Positions 1 to 6,794 of a stretch of 8,863 nucleotides of DNA are shown one piece after another. The notes beneath the pieces are model-generated. The model saw only the letters and a list, made by a program, of their open reading frames with translations, was not told the origin of the DNA and did not search any database. The translations under genes and the position numbers were made by a program. Position 1 is the stretch's first letter, and every line of letters begins with the position of its first letter. Source of the DNA: Lachnospiraceae bacterium (lineage in GTDB: Bacteria > Bacillota > Clostridia > Lachnospirales > Lachnospiraceae); contig DOWG01000119.1 of NCBI GenBank assembly GCA_003519685.1, forward strand, positions 2,910 to 11,772. The letters run 5' to 3'.

Positions 1-537
1 AACATCATGGAAAGTAGTCGTACCCTCTGTCGGAATATTCTGACGAATTACATAAGGAACACCTGCCGCAAGCTTTTCCTCTACCTCTTCCTTACTCAGG
101 TGAAGGCAGTGCTTGTCATATTTGGTAATCTCTTTTACCTCGCCGTTTTCCTCTTCTTCGGAACTGCCTACTTTTGTTTTAAGACTCTCCAGACGTTCCT
201 TGTCACAAAAGCAATAGTAAGCATCTCCTTTTTCAATCAGTTTCTTCGCATATTTCAAGTAGATTCCCTGCGCCTGACGCTCACTTTGTATATAAGGACC
301 ATAACCGGCATCTTTGTCCGGTCCTTCATCATGGATCAATCCGGTTCCCTGCATGGTACGGTATATAATATCAAGGGCACCCTCCACATAACGTTCCTGA
401 TCCGTATCTTCTATTCTTAAAATAAAGGTTCCGCCCTCATGTTTTGCTATCAGATATTCGTATAAAGCGGTTCTTAAATTTCCTACATGCATTCTTCCCG
501 TCGGACTCGGGGCAAATCTCGTTCTTACCTCACTCAT
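1..537 (-). CDS. gltX: Glutamyl-tRNA synthetase, N-terminal 179 codons (cut by window edge)
   Basis: Cytoplasmic class I aminoacyl-tRNA synthetase that charges tRNA-Glu (in many Gram-positives also tRNA-Gln) with glutamate. Translating the minus strand from the ATG at 537 gives FAPSPTG at residues 8-14, followed by HVGN at 17-20, the local form of the class I HIGH motif, and RIEDTD at 41-46, all hallmarks of the GluRS Rossmann domain. A Cys-x-Cys at 109-111 and a Cys-x-His at 144-146 match the zinc ligands described for E. coli GluRS, separated here by an acidic stretch (SSEEEENGE, 125-133). The KMSKS loop and the anticodon-binding domain lie outside the window; the family is usually about 480-490 residues. 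An AGGAAGAGGG-type ribosome site 3-4 nt upstream fixes the start. The gene stands alone, behind a terminator and a structured leader. Identity is secure; whether it is discriminating or non-discriminating cannot be told. Confidence 0.97.
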   Translation of the reverse strand, partial: MSEVRTRFAPSPTGRMHVGNLRTALYEYLIAKHEGGTFILRIEDTDQERYVEGALDIIYRTMQGTGLIHDEGPDKDAGYGPYIQSERQAQGIYLKYAKKLIEKGDAYYCFCDKERLESLKTKVGSSEEEENGEVKEITKYDKHCLHLSKEEVEEKLAAGVPYVIRQNIPTEGTTTFHDV

Positions 538-577
538 GTTCCCTCTTCCTCTCATATCTATCGTCATCATAATGAAA

Positions 578-606
578 CAAGATGAATTGGCGACCCAATT
601 TTCTTG
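578..606 (-). promoter_or_regulatory. Hairpin in the leader of gltX
   Basis: CAAGA (578-582) and AATTGG (585-590) pair with CCAATT (595-600) and TCTTG (602-606), giving an 11-bp stem with a small 2x1 internal bulge and a 4-nt loop. It lies about 40 nt upstream of the gltX start codon, inside the likely leader. The 3' side carries only a short U-rich stretch, so it is not an obvious terminator. I see no T-box landmarks. A role in attenuation or mRNA stability is inference only. Confidence 0.3.
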
Positions 607-685
607 CTATAAAAATTTTAATGATTACTTCTTACTTTATTTATGATTAATCATGTATTCGTTGTTCTTTACAAAGTTTCTTACA

Positions 686-717
686 AACAAAACGAATGGA
701 TAACCCATTCGCTTGTT
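686..717 (-). terminator. Intrinsic terminator of the zinc-ribbon protein gene
   Basis: On the minus strand CGAATGG and CCATTCG (693-699 with 705-711) form a perfect 7-bp stem around a 5-nt loop, followed by TTTTGTTT. AACAA/TTGTT (686-690 with 713-717) can extend the stem. It begins 20 nt after the stop codon of the 737-1192 gene, the right place and orientation for rho-independent termination. Confidence 0.75.
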
Positions 718-736
718 AAGGCTTGTCAAGAATAAG

Positions 737-1192
737 CTAGTACATATTACGAATACTGTCTAAGTCAAATGTTCCTGCCAACATTTTCTGGAAAATCGGA
801 TTACCAATTATGCTCATAATAACAAATACCGCTACAATAAAATAAACGAGCAAAAAGATCAACGTTGCTCTCGACCAGTTTTTCTTAGTAATCGGTGTCT
901 TATTCGCAAATGCCCAGACAAATAGCATAACCAGTGGTATTACCCATCCAATAAAGGGAATAAATAGCGGTAGAAATAGTATCGCATACATACCCAACCA
1001 TTGCATAAATGAAATTGGCTTCTCCGATGCTTCCTGCTGCGATGCTGTCTGTTCCACTGGCTGTCCTGCCGCCTGTCTCCGTAAAACAGGAGGCTCCGGT
1101 ATATTTATATTTTCACGGAAGGAGCTGCCGCAATATTCACAGAAGTTCGCTTCTTCATTCTGTGTTTGTCTCCCACATGTATTACAAATCAT
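737..1192 (-). CDS. Zinc-ribbon membrane protein of unknown function
   Basis: A 151-residue protein with an N-terminal zinc ribbon: Cys3-x2-Cys6 and Cys18-x2-Cys21 with the usual CxxCG spacing. A flexible Pro/Gln/Glu-rich linker (about 26-60) follows. The hydrophobic stretch at about 65-95 is long enough for one long or two short membrane helices, and a second clear helix lies at about 109-129. This is the common Firmicute layout of a cytoplasmic zinc ribbon tethered to the membrane; the partner and role are unknown. The frame is open upstream to an ATG at 1234, but the ATG at 1192 is preferred: AAAGAGGTGA lies 6-7 nt upstream of it, the ribbon starts right after it, and the longer form would place its start at or before the promoter. 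It is a single-gene unit with its own promoter (1223-1250) and terminator (686-717). Confidence 0.82.
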   Translation of the reverse strand: MICNTCGRQTQNEEANFCEYCGSSFRENINIPEPPVLRRQAAGQPVEQTASQQEASEKPISFMQWLGMYAILFLPLFIPFIGWVIPLVMLFVWAFANKTPITKKNWSRATLIFLLVYFIVAVFVIMSIIGNPIFQKMLAGTFDLDSIRNMY

Positions 1193-1222
1193 TTGATTCA
1201 CCTCTTTTGCATTTGTTTTTAC

Positions 1223-1250
1223 ATTATACCACAACTTGACTAAAAATCAA
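1223..1250 (-). promoter_or_regulatory. Sigma-A-type promoter with extended -10, for the zinc-ribbon gene
   Basis: On the minus strand TATAAT (1223-1228) is preceded by TG-G, giving an extended -10. TTGATT (1245-1250) matches TTGACA at four of six positions with a 16-bp spacer. The box lies about 30 nt upstream of the preferred start codon at 1192. Confidence 0.7.
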
Positions 1251-1263
1251 ATGTAAGTATGGA

Positions 1264-1291
1264 TTGAAATTAAGAGTCTTGAGATTAAGAG
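1264..1291 (-). repeat. 13-bp imperfect direct repeat upstream of the promoter
   Basis: On the plus strand TTGAAATTAAGAG (1264-1276) and TTGAGATTAAGAG (1279-1291) differ at one base and start 15 bp apart. They sit 14-41 bp upstream of the -35 box of the zinc-ribbon gene. The position fits a regulator site, but no known operator is recognised. Confidence 0.4.
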
Positions 1292-1298
1292 CATAGAC

Positions 1299-1334
1299 AA
1301 TCATAACCTCCACGGCGAAAGGGAGGTTATGATT
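1299..1334 (-). terminator. 13-bp perfect hairpin after the 1353-1808 gene, without a clear U-tract
   Basis: AATCATAACCTCC (1299-1311) is the exact reverse complement of 1322-1334, with a 10-nt loop. It begins 18 nt after the stop codon of the unrecognised minus-strand gene, which suggests a terminator. The minus-strand sequence after the stem (GTCTATGCTCTT) is only weakly U-rich, and the plus-strand side also lacks a T-run, so it could instead act as a stability hairpin or be a repeat element. Confidence 0.45.
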
Positions 1335-1352
1335 ACATAAGTGTGTATAATT

Positions 1353-1808
1353 TTATATCTTCTTTATATCCGTCAAATTCTTGCAGTTATCACAATAACG
1401 ATACAACGACAGGAAGGATTGGTATAATTCTGTATATTTCGCTTGTACATATCCCCACTCAGATTTTCTATTGATTTTAAACCAAAGGCATCTGTTTTCT
1501 TCCATCAGGTCCTGTATTTTGCCTGCAAGATCCATAATTGCCGGCATATCTTGTTTTGCCTCTTCCCTATTTCTATAAGCCCCCGCCTTTAACAGCAGTA
1601 TCTTTTGTGCTGCTATTATACTGCGCTTAACCTCAAACAAAATGCATTGATATGCTGTTTGGTTTTTTGGCGGTATCAATTGGGACAAATACTCAAAAAG
1701 TTCATTTAGATGCTCTAACATAACCTTCATATGTGTTTGTAATTTTGCATCAACCGGTAGTGTAGCATCTTTCCAAAACTCACGGAAAATAGTTTGCGCG
1801 ATTTCCAT
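1353..1808 (-). CDS. Unrecognised helical protein, possibly a remnant of a larger protein
   Basis: I do not recognise this gene with confidence. It would encode 151 residues, almost entirely helix-forming, with no signal peptide or membrane segment. The C-terminus has a CDNC pair (139-142). The stretch LWFKINRKSEWGY (108-120), after a helix with Lys/Arg, recalls the helical tail of some glycoside hydrolase family 20 proteins, where an aromatic-rich W...NKP-G segment ends the chain; this is recollection, not a measured match, and the catalytic part is absent. Two starts are possible: the ATG at 1832 has no ribosome site, while the ATG at 1808 has AGGGA 6 nt upstream and is preferred. The frame is open back to a TAG at 1857-1859, so no longer start exists. 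A 95-bp inverted-repeat element ends about 75 nt upstream. It may be an orphan gene or a decayed fragment. Confidence 0.5.
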   Translation of the reverse strand: MEIAQTIFREFWKDATLPVDAKLQTHMKVMLEHLNELFEYLSQLIPPKNQTAYQCILFEVKRSIIAAQKILLLKAGAYRNREEAKQDMPAIMDLAGKIQDLMEENRCLWFKINRKSEWGYVQAKYTELYQSFLSLYRYCDNCKNLTDIKKI

Positions 1809-2130
1809 CCGTCTTCCCTGCCGGAATTCCATCGGATTTTCGTAGCATTTTTTAACCTAACCTATTTAAATATATTAAAATAATAGGAGTGTCATAAGTC
1901 ATTTTAAGGTTTTGGTATGAATAGGACCTTATATAGATTCCTATCCCTAGTTTTTATGTGACTTATGACACTCCTATCCATATTACATCTTATAACAATT
2001 TTCTGATCACAAGAATTACACCGATCTTATAGTATAAATGAAATAAAGGTTCGTTTCTCAACGTTCGCAGCTTAGCTTTGCAAACAGAATTGTTTCATCC
2101 ATACATCAATACGTTTCGATCCGGTATGAT
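1809..2130. other. Gene-free stretch between the ABC operon and the unrecognised gene
   Basis: This 322-bp AT-rich stretch holds the 95-bp inverted-repeat element (1883-1977) but no credible gene on either strand. A weak imperfect hairpin at about 2066-2086 (GTTTGC paired with GCGAAC, including one G-U pair, on the minus strand) follows the permease gene but lacks a U-tract. No confident promoter is seen for the 1353-1808 gene; the outer end of the inverted repeat supplies an ATGACA that could act as a -35 box, without a good -10. Confidence 0.5.
1883..1977. repeat. 95-bp element with perfect 19-bp terminal inverted repeats (MITE-like or large terminator)
   Basis: ATAGGAGTGTCATAAGTCA at 1883-1901 is repeated in exact inverted form at 1959-1977, enclosing 57 bp. 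A second, smaller inverted pair, ATAGGA (1921-1926) and TCCTAT (1939-1944), lies inside. If the ends are taken as GGAG...CTCC, both flanks are TA, the target duplication expected for IS630/Tc1/mariner-type MITEs. Alternatively, on the minus strand the stem is followed by TATTATTTTAATATATTT, so it could terminate the ABC operon, whose stop lies about 150 nt upstream. No transposase is present. Confidence 0.6.
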
Positions 2131-3465
2131 TTAGCCCTCGGTCTTCATTGCTTCTATCGCACTGATCTTGGTGGCTCTTCTGGCAGGGAAGTATCCGGAC
2201 AGAAGACCGACCGAAACGGAAATACATAGTGCAAGAATCGGCAAATGAATTGGTATGATGGAAAATGAGGTATTCTCCATATCATACATCCAGTTTCCTG
2301 ACATCAGTGCTCCAAACAGCGGCTGACCAAACTTATTAATGAGCCAGGAAGAAATATATCCCAGAGCAATTCCAATCACTCCGCCAAGCAAGCCAATTAA
2401 AGCGGCCTCGAACAAGAATAATTTACGAATATCCTTAATAACACAGCCCAATACTTTCATAATACCAATTTCTTTTGTTCTCTCATAAATTGACATAACC
2501 ATGGTGTTTGCAATACTGATTGCCGAAACTACCATTGCTACGGCTCCTAAGGCACCAAGCACCATCTGCAGAGTCTGGGAAGCCTGCTGAAGCGGCTGTA
2601 AATACTGCATTTGGCTATAGGATTGAAAGCCTAATGCTTTAATTTCATCCTGTACCCCGACTACATTATCGATATTATCCACATTAAGCTTGATCTGCTG
2701 GTATTGATCCAGCACTTTTATGGCCTTTTTGCGATTCTCTAAGCTTAATGTATTGCAATATTTTAAGTATATTTTCTTAAAATACTCCATATCCATATAG
2801 GTATTATAGTCAAATTCTCCGTTGGTTTGCTCCATTTTAGCGATATTCTTTAACGGCAGACTGAATTCCTTTTTTTTGTCATTGGTAGGGTAACCTTGAA
2901 ATTTAAGTATCAGCTTATCCTTTTGCAAATCAATTTCTTTCGTATTACGCCCCCTGCCTCTGGAAGCAGTATCCCAGAAATCATACGGCGTATTAAATCC
3001 GAAGATAATTGTGGATGAATCCTGTGGTGTTGGATATTCTCCCATGATCAATCCCGGAAATTCAAAGTCATCAAAGCTGTCCATATCCATCGCAGTAATA
3101 TAGACCCAGCCCTGATACCTGCCGGACATCAGCATAGCATCCATTTGTATCACCGGACTCACTGCCCTTACATGCTCAATCTGCTTGATTTGCTCCACCA
3201 GCTTATTATCCAGCTTCTGCTGCTTACTATCGACCCAGTTACCGTCATCATCAAAAATATCTCCATAGGTACTGACGGTTATCGTAGTAAGACCACCCTG
3301 CTGCATTACCTGGGTTTCAAAATTATTCTCCATCCCATAGCCGATCGAGCGCATAATGATGATGGATAAAGACCCAATCACAACGCCGAGTACCGTAAGG
3401 ATTGTTCTGGCTTTCCGGCGGGAAAGGCTTTTCAGACCCATAATTAAGATGTCACTAATCTTCAT
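2131..3465 (-). CDS. ABC transporter permease, MacB/FtsX type
   Basis: A 444-residue membrane subunit of a type VII (MacB-like) ABC system. The layout is typical: cytoplasmic start with SLSRRKARTILTVLGVVIG, first membrane helix at about 21-43, a large extracytoplasmic domain (44-296, MacB_PCD-like), then three helices at about 298-320, 350-373 and 403-425. Family signatures are ERTKEIGIMKVLG (328-340), at the cytoplasmic coupling region after helix 2, and the ending YFPARRATKISAIEAM (425-440). Such permeases do not form a classical channel; they convert ATP hydrolysis into movement of the outside domain. The ATG at 3465 is preferred to the TTG at 3474 because AAGGGA lies at a workable distance only from the ATG. 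The start overlaps the stop of the 93-residue gene by 11 nt, implying coupled translation. The substrate (peptide, antimicrobial, lipid or surface protein) cannot be read from sequence. It is the last gene of the operon. Confidence 0.9.
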   Translation of the reverse strand: MKISDILIMGLKSLSRRKARTILTVLGVVIGSLSIIIMRSIGYGMENNFETQVMQQGGLTTITVSTYGDIFDDDGNWVDSKQQKLDNKLVEQIKQIEHVRAVSPVIQMDAMLMSGRYQGWVYITAMDMDSFDDFEFPGLIMGEYPTPQDSSTIIFGFNTPYDFWDTASRGRGRNTKEIDLQKDKLILKFQGYPTNDKKKEFSLPLKNIAKMEQTNGEFDYNTYMDMEYFKKIYLKYCNTLSLENRKKAIKVLDQYQQIKLNVDNIDNVVGVQDEIKALGFQSYSQMQYLQPLQQASQTLQMVLGALGAVAMVVSAISIANTMVMSIYERTKEIGIMKVLGCVIKDIRKLFLFEAALIGLLGGVIGIALGYISSWLINKFGQPLFGALMSGNWMYDMENTSFSIIPIHLPILALCISVSVGLLSGYFPARRATKISAIEAMKTEG

Positions 3466-3736
3466 AAAGATCAATCCCTTTTTTAATTTTTCTGCTTGCC
3501 AGAAATGCTCCCAAAGCTATGCTTACAATTAGAACCGCGCCGGATATCCCGATCACAAATGGCCATGAGGAAAGCTGGGGGTCCTTCACTTCTGCCATAC
3601 CGGTTTCCATACCGGGATCTCCATTCATTTCCTCCCCATCAAGAAACTCCCCGCCACCCATGGCTCCGACTTCTGTCTCAGAAGTTGCTGCTGTACTTGC
3701 CAATTCTAGAATTTTTTCTTCATCAACTATATTCAT
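3455..3736 (-). CDS. Small single-pass membrane protein of the ABC operon
   Basis: A 93-residue protein with a soluble acidic, Gly/Met-rich N-terminal part (1-57, including GAMGGGEFLDGEEMNGDPGM), one membrane helix (about 58-80) and a basic tail (SRKIKKG, 81-87). The positive-inside rule places the N-terminus outside, although there is no cleavable signal. Its ribosome site GGAGGAAC is strong, and the gene lies 33 nt after the 709-residue protein gene and overlaps the permease start by 11 nt, so it is probably a real, co-translated subunit. The DPGM-containing acidic linker, then a Trp-led helix, then Arg-Lys, repeats the order seen at the end of the 709-residue protein (DPGMDPG at 643-649, helix 667-688, TRK at 686-688). 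It may be an accessory subunit, or the surviving anchor of a lost second Ig-module protein. I know of no named family for it. Confidence 0.75.
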   Translation of the reverse strand: MNIVDEEKILELASTAATSETEVGAMGGGEFLDGEEMNGDPGMETGMAEVKDPQLSSWPFVIGISGAVLIVSIALGAFLASRKIKKGIDLYED

Positions 3737-3769
3737 GCTGTTCCTCCATTCTTGTTACAGCGAACAAAT

Positions 3770-5899
3770 TTAACTGTTTTTATATTCTTCCATTTCTTTC
3801 TTTTGCAGCTTCATTTTATATATACTAATAATGACCTTTCTGGTAACCGGTACAAATATTACAAATATCGCTACTTGTATAATTACAAACAGCCACATAG
3901 GAACGATCTCTTTCTTTGTTTCCGGAACCATCGGATTGAATACATCTTCCGCACCGGGATCCATACCAGGATCCCATTCCTGCGCCCCTTGAACCATCGC
4001 TTCAAATTCTTTTTCAAATTCAATCTCTTCTCCGTTACTGTCTTCGAATGTAATTTTCACGATACCCTTTGCCGTTCCCTCTACATTCGGAATAACATCA
4101 AATTCTGCAAGGGTCGAACCTCCTGCCTCCACATTACCGATAAATTGCCGATCGCCTTCCGCCTTCTTGAAATCTCCCTCTACTTGGGCGATTACGTTAT
4201 TTAATGGAGATTTTCCCATGTTATAAAATTCAAAGGATAATGTTGCAGGATTTCCTACAATTACGCTGCCATCCCAGGAATATACACTTACATAATCTAT
4301 CGCCGGTCTTGAATTCTCAACGGCCTGTAGGCTGAGTTCAACTTCTGTTTTATCACCAATCTCTCCGGTAGCAGGGTTTTCTTTAATACCGTCGTATTCA
4401 TATTCTATGGTCAATTTAATCGGATATGCTTTCGTCATGGTGTCCGATTTTACTTTCATTTCCAAGGTATTCTGTACGGTCTCACCCGGTGCGATCCGGT
4501 TGATGAAAAAGCTGTTGCTTCCCTGGGTAGGGGTAAAGATATTATCTGCCTGGGAAACAGTTACGGAAATATTCTTTGCCGCTACGGAACTATGCGTATT
4601 TCGCAAGTCAAAGGTAAAATTAAAAGTAGAACCTGCACGAAGCTCCTCAACATCTGTGCTATATTTGCTGACAATCAGCTTCGGCCTGCTTACTCCCTGC
4701 TCTTCCTCCTCATCCTCTTTAATAACATCCGGATATACAGCAGCCTTTGTGCTATATTCCTTTCCCGCCTCATCGGTATAGCTGATGATAAGGTTCAGCG
4801 TTTTTAAACCTTTGGTCGCCTGTTTTGATACGGTTAACGGTATCTTCGCCTGACGATTGCCGTCCGCTTTGATGCTTCCCACCCAGATATCCTCGGTGTA
4901 ATAACCTTTTACCAGACCTTCCGGACCCAATCCGATACTGGTTTCATCCAGTTTGATCTTAACATCCTTTGCCTGGGTCCTTCCGTAATTTGCGATCGTT
5001 GCAAGTAAAGTAATCTTATTTCCAGGCTCCACAGTTCCCTTGAAGGTTATGCCATCCACCGACAGATCCGGTGCATTATCCTTCTTCTTTAAATCAATAA
5101 AGATATCATGGGTATTGGTCCCCTGCTCTCCATCCATATTCTTAAATTCAAGCTTTAACGTTACGGTTTTCAGACCTTCCGCAGCGGTAGGCAGAATTCG
5201 AATCGGCAGGGACATAAACTGGTCCTTTCCGGCAGCCAGATCTCCAATCTTAACCTTTGGGGTTTCATATAAAGGTGTGATATTCGTTTCCCCAAAATCA
5301 ACGCTGAGATAGGTATTTAAAGCGGTAACCTCGCCGTCATTGCGAATTCGAAACAGTATCTGGGTATCTTCACCAACCATTGCGTTTCTTACGCTTACAT
5401 CACTGAGCGAAATTTGCGCCGGTGATAGCTCCCTTACAATGGAGAAATCCAATTCCAGAGTTCTTTCATAAGATGTTCCGTCATTTTGATTAATGGCAGT
5501 AACCTTTATGGTAACCGGGTAATTTCCGATCTTTGCCGTTTCCTTTACCTGCAAATCAAATTCCACATAAGTGGTCCCATAATTGGAAACGCCATAAAAG
5601 GGAGTTCCGTCCCCTTTTTCAGAAAGGATCACATTCATCGCCGTAAATGGAGCATCGCCTACATTTATAGTAACATAGGCACTGTTCATATAAGCATTCA
5701 CCGCCTTGATCGGCACCCGCATATGTCTCGATTTTCCCGGTGACAAAACAAGTTCATCTTTTTCTAACATCTCATTAATGATAATTGCATCTGCCTCGCC
5801 TTCTCCTGCCCGTACGGTCTCACTGCGATAAATCAGACCGGAAAAAGTTAGCAGAACTGCCAGTATAGTTACTAGCATTTTGTTTAACTTAATCTTCAT
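3770..5899 (-). CDS. Secreted membrane-anchored protein with tandem Ig-like (CARDB/COG1361-type) modules
   Basis: A 709-residue surface protein. The signal peptide has basic KIKLNK, a hydrophobic core at 8-23 and a plausible cleavage after VRA (29-31). About five beta-rich modules follow: 45-155, 160-272, 276-391, 404-527 and 531-637. The last four share a visible core, G...F...(R/A/Y)N-x-G...A...V (175-200, 292-317, 422-448, 548-573), followed by an IG-DLAAG-like turn (218, 340, 466, 587), the pattern of CARDB/COG1361 cell-surface adhesion-like domains. An acidic DEEEE spacer (396-400) separates modules 3 and 4. A Pro/Asp/Gly linker (640-660) leads to one helix (667-688) and a basic tail, so it is anchored with the modules outside. 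GGGGGA 6 nt before the ATG supports the start. It lies between the ATPase and the permease and is likely their extracytoplasmic partner, perhaps in the role the HlyD-type adaptor has in MacAB/YknXYZ; that role is inferred. Confidence 0.88.
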   Translation of the reverse strand: MKIKLNKMLVTILAVLLTFSGLIYRSETVRAGEGEADAIIINEMLEKDELVLSPGKSRHMRVPIKAVNAYMNSAYVTINVGDAPFTAMNVILSEKGDGTPFYGVSNYGTTYVEFDLQVKETAKIGNYPVTIKVTAINQNDGTSYERTLELDFSIVRELSPAQISLSDVSVRNAMVGEDTQILFRIRNDGEVTALNTYLSVDFGETNITPLYETPKVKIGDLAAGKDQFMSLPIRILPTAAEGLKTVTLKLEFKNMDGEQGTNTHDIFIDLKKKDNAPDLSVDGITFKGTVEPGNKITLLATIANYGRTQAKDVKIKLDETSIGLGPEGLVKGYYTEDIWVGSIKADGNRQAKIPLTVSKQATKGLKTLNLIISYTDEAGKEYSTKAAVYPDVIKEDEEEEQGVSRPKLIVSKYSTDVEELRAGSTFNFTFDLRNTHSSVAAKNISVTVSQADNIFTPTQGSNSFFINRIAPGETVQNTLEMKVKSDTMTKAYPIKLTIEYEYDGIKENPATGEIGDKTEVELSLQAVENSRPAIDYVSVYSWDGSVIVGNPATLSFEFYNMGKSPLNNVIAQVEGDFKKAEGDRQFIGNVEAGGSTLAEFDVIPNVEGTAKGIVKITFEDSNGEEIEFEKEFEAMVQGAQEWDPGMDPGAEDVFNPMVPETKKEIVPMWLFVIIQVAIFVIFVPVTRKVIISIYKMKLQKKEMEEYKNS

Positions 5900-5953
5900 A
5901 AAAAATCCCCCGTCTTCCTGTTTTTATTTTCTTTTATTTATTTGTATGATTTT

Positions 5954-6754
5954 CTAACCGGTTACCGGTTGTTCCTGTAATATTGCTGTGACCGGCTCTT
6001 CTTTGGCCAAATGATCCGCTGCATTCTCCTCAAATGGCATTTCGCCCGGTCCTTCCTTCTTTATTTCAATCTTTTCAACCTTACCGTCAAAAATATGTAT
6101 AATCTTATCTGCGTACTCTGCCAGTCTTCGGTCATGGGTTACCATCACAATCGTCTGGTGGTTCTTTCTCGCCATTTCCTGAATAAGGTCCATTACTTCT
6201 TTCGATGTTTTTGAATCCAAATTACCTGTGGGCTCATCTGCAAATACAATTTCAGGATTTCCTACGAATGCTCTGGCGATTCCGACCCTTTGCTGCTGGC
6301 CTCCGCTCATTTCCTTTGGCTTATGCTTAATCCTGGATCCTAATCCGACCTTAACCAGCATATCCTTCGCCATCCTTTTTCTTAGCTTCGACTTCATATG
6401 TTTAAAGACAAGAGGCAATTCTACGTTTTCTAAGGCCGTCATAGAATTCAGTAGATTATAGGATTGGAAAACAAACCCCAGATTGTTCTGACGAAATTTC
6501 GCCAGATTCTTCTCATTCATCCTTTTTATGCTCTTTCCTTTAATTATAATCTGCCCTGAAGTAAGCTTCTCAATCCCCGCCATAAGATTCAGCAAAGTAG
6601 ATTTACCGGAACCCGAAGCACCATATAAGCAGCAGAATTCTCCTTTCTGAATCGTGAAGCTGACATCATTAACAGCACAGATTCGTTCCGATCCCATTCT
6701 GTAGATTTTCTTGGCATTTTTTACTTCAATAATGGTTTCTGCTTTATCGTTCAT
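5954..6754 (-). CDS. ABC transporter ATP-binding protein, MacB/LolD type
   Basis: A cytoplasmic ATPase of 266 residues that powers the permease encoded at the end of the operon. All nucleotide-binding motifs are intact: Walker A GASGSGKST (45-53), Q-loop Gln97, signature MSGGQQQR (149-156), Walker B IVFADEP (169-175) with catalytic Glu174, NLD D-loop (178-180) and switch His207. The core matches the LolD/MacB/FtsE class, including VSFTIQKGEF and the FVFQSYNLL Q-loop context. About 35 residues after the core (230-266) form an acidic, Pro/Glu-rich tail of unknown role. The frame runs up to an ATG at 6796, but AGGAAGGTG 6-7 nt before the ATG at 6754 and the family start MNDKAETIIEVKNAKKIY argue for the shorter form, and the TATAAT box at 6795-6800 would overlap the longer one. 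First gene of the operon; 54 nt separate it from the Ig-module gene. Confidence 0.95.
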   Translation of the reverse strand: MNDKAETIIEVKNAKKIYRMGSERICAVNDVSFTIQKGEFCCLYGASGSGKSTLLNLMAGIEKLTSGQIIIKGKSIKRMNEKNLAKFRQNNLGFVFQSYNLLNSMTALENVELPLVFKHMKSKLRKRMAKDMLVKVGLGSRIKHKPKEMSGGQQQRVGIARAFVGNPEIVFADEPTGNLDSKTSKEVMDLIQEMARKNHQTIVMVTHDRRLAEYADKIIHIFDGKVEKIEIKKEGPGEMPFEENAADHLAKEEPVTAILQEQPVTG

Positions 6755-6794
6755 ATTCACACCTTCCTGTTCGACACCAAAACAGTATCTTATC

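Noticed and set aside
7..420. Plus-strand 137-codon open frame
   Set aside because: It lies wholly opposite the certain gltX coding region and has no ribosome site or family features.
1193..1234. Longer N-terminus for the zinc-ribbon protein (ATG at 1234)
   Set aside because: The extension overlaps the TATAAT box, and the best ribosome site serves the ATG at 1192.
1883..1977. CRISPR array or tRNA
   Set aside because: The repeats are inverted and only two, without regular spacers; no tRNA cloverleaf is visible here or elsewhere in the window.
3496..3828. Plus-strand frames of 110 and 84 codons opposite the small membrane protein
   Set aside because: The minus-strand 93-codon frame has a strong ribosome site, a membrane helix and an overlap with the permease; the plus-strand frames have none of these.
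3752..4204. Plus-strand 150-codon open frame opposite the Ig-module gene
   Set aside because: It is antisense to a gene with a signal peptide, repeated modules and an anchor; its product looks like a reverse-frame translation rich in Tyr, Phe, Asn and Arg.
5956..5970. Short inverted/direct repeat AACCGGTTACCGGTT at the end of the ATPase gene
   Set aside because: It is inside the last codons (Pro-Val-Thr-Gly) of the gene, too short for a terminator stem, with no T-run after it.
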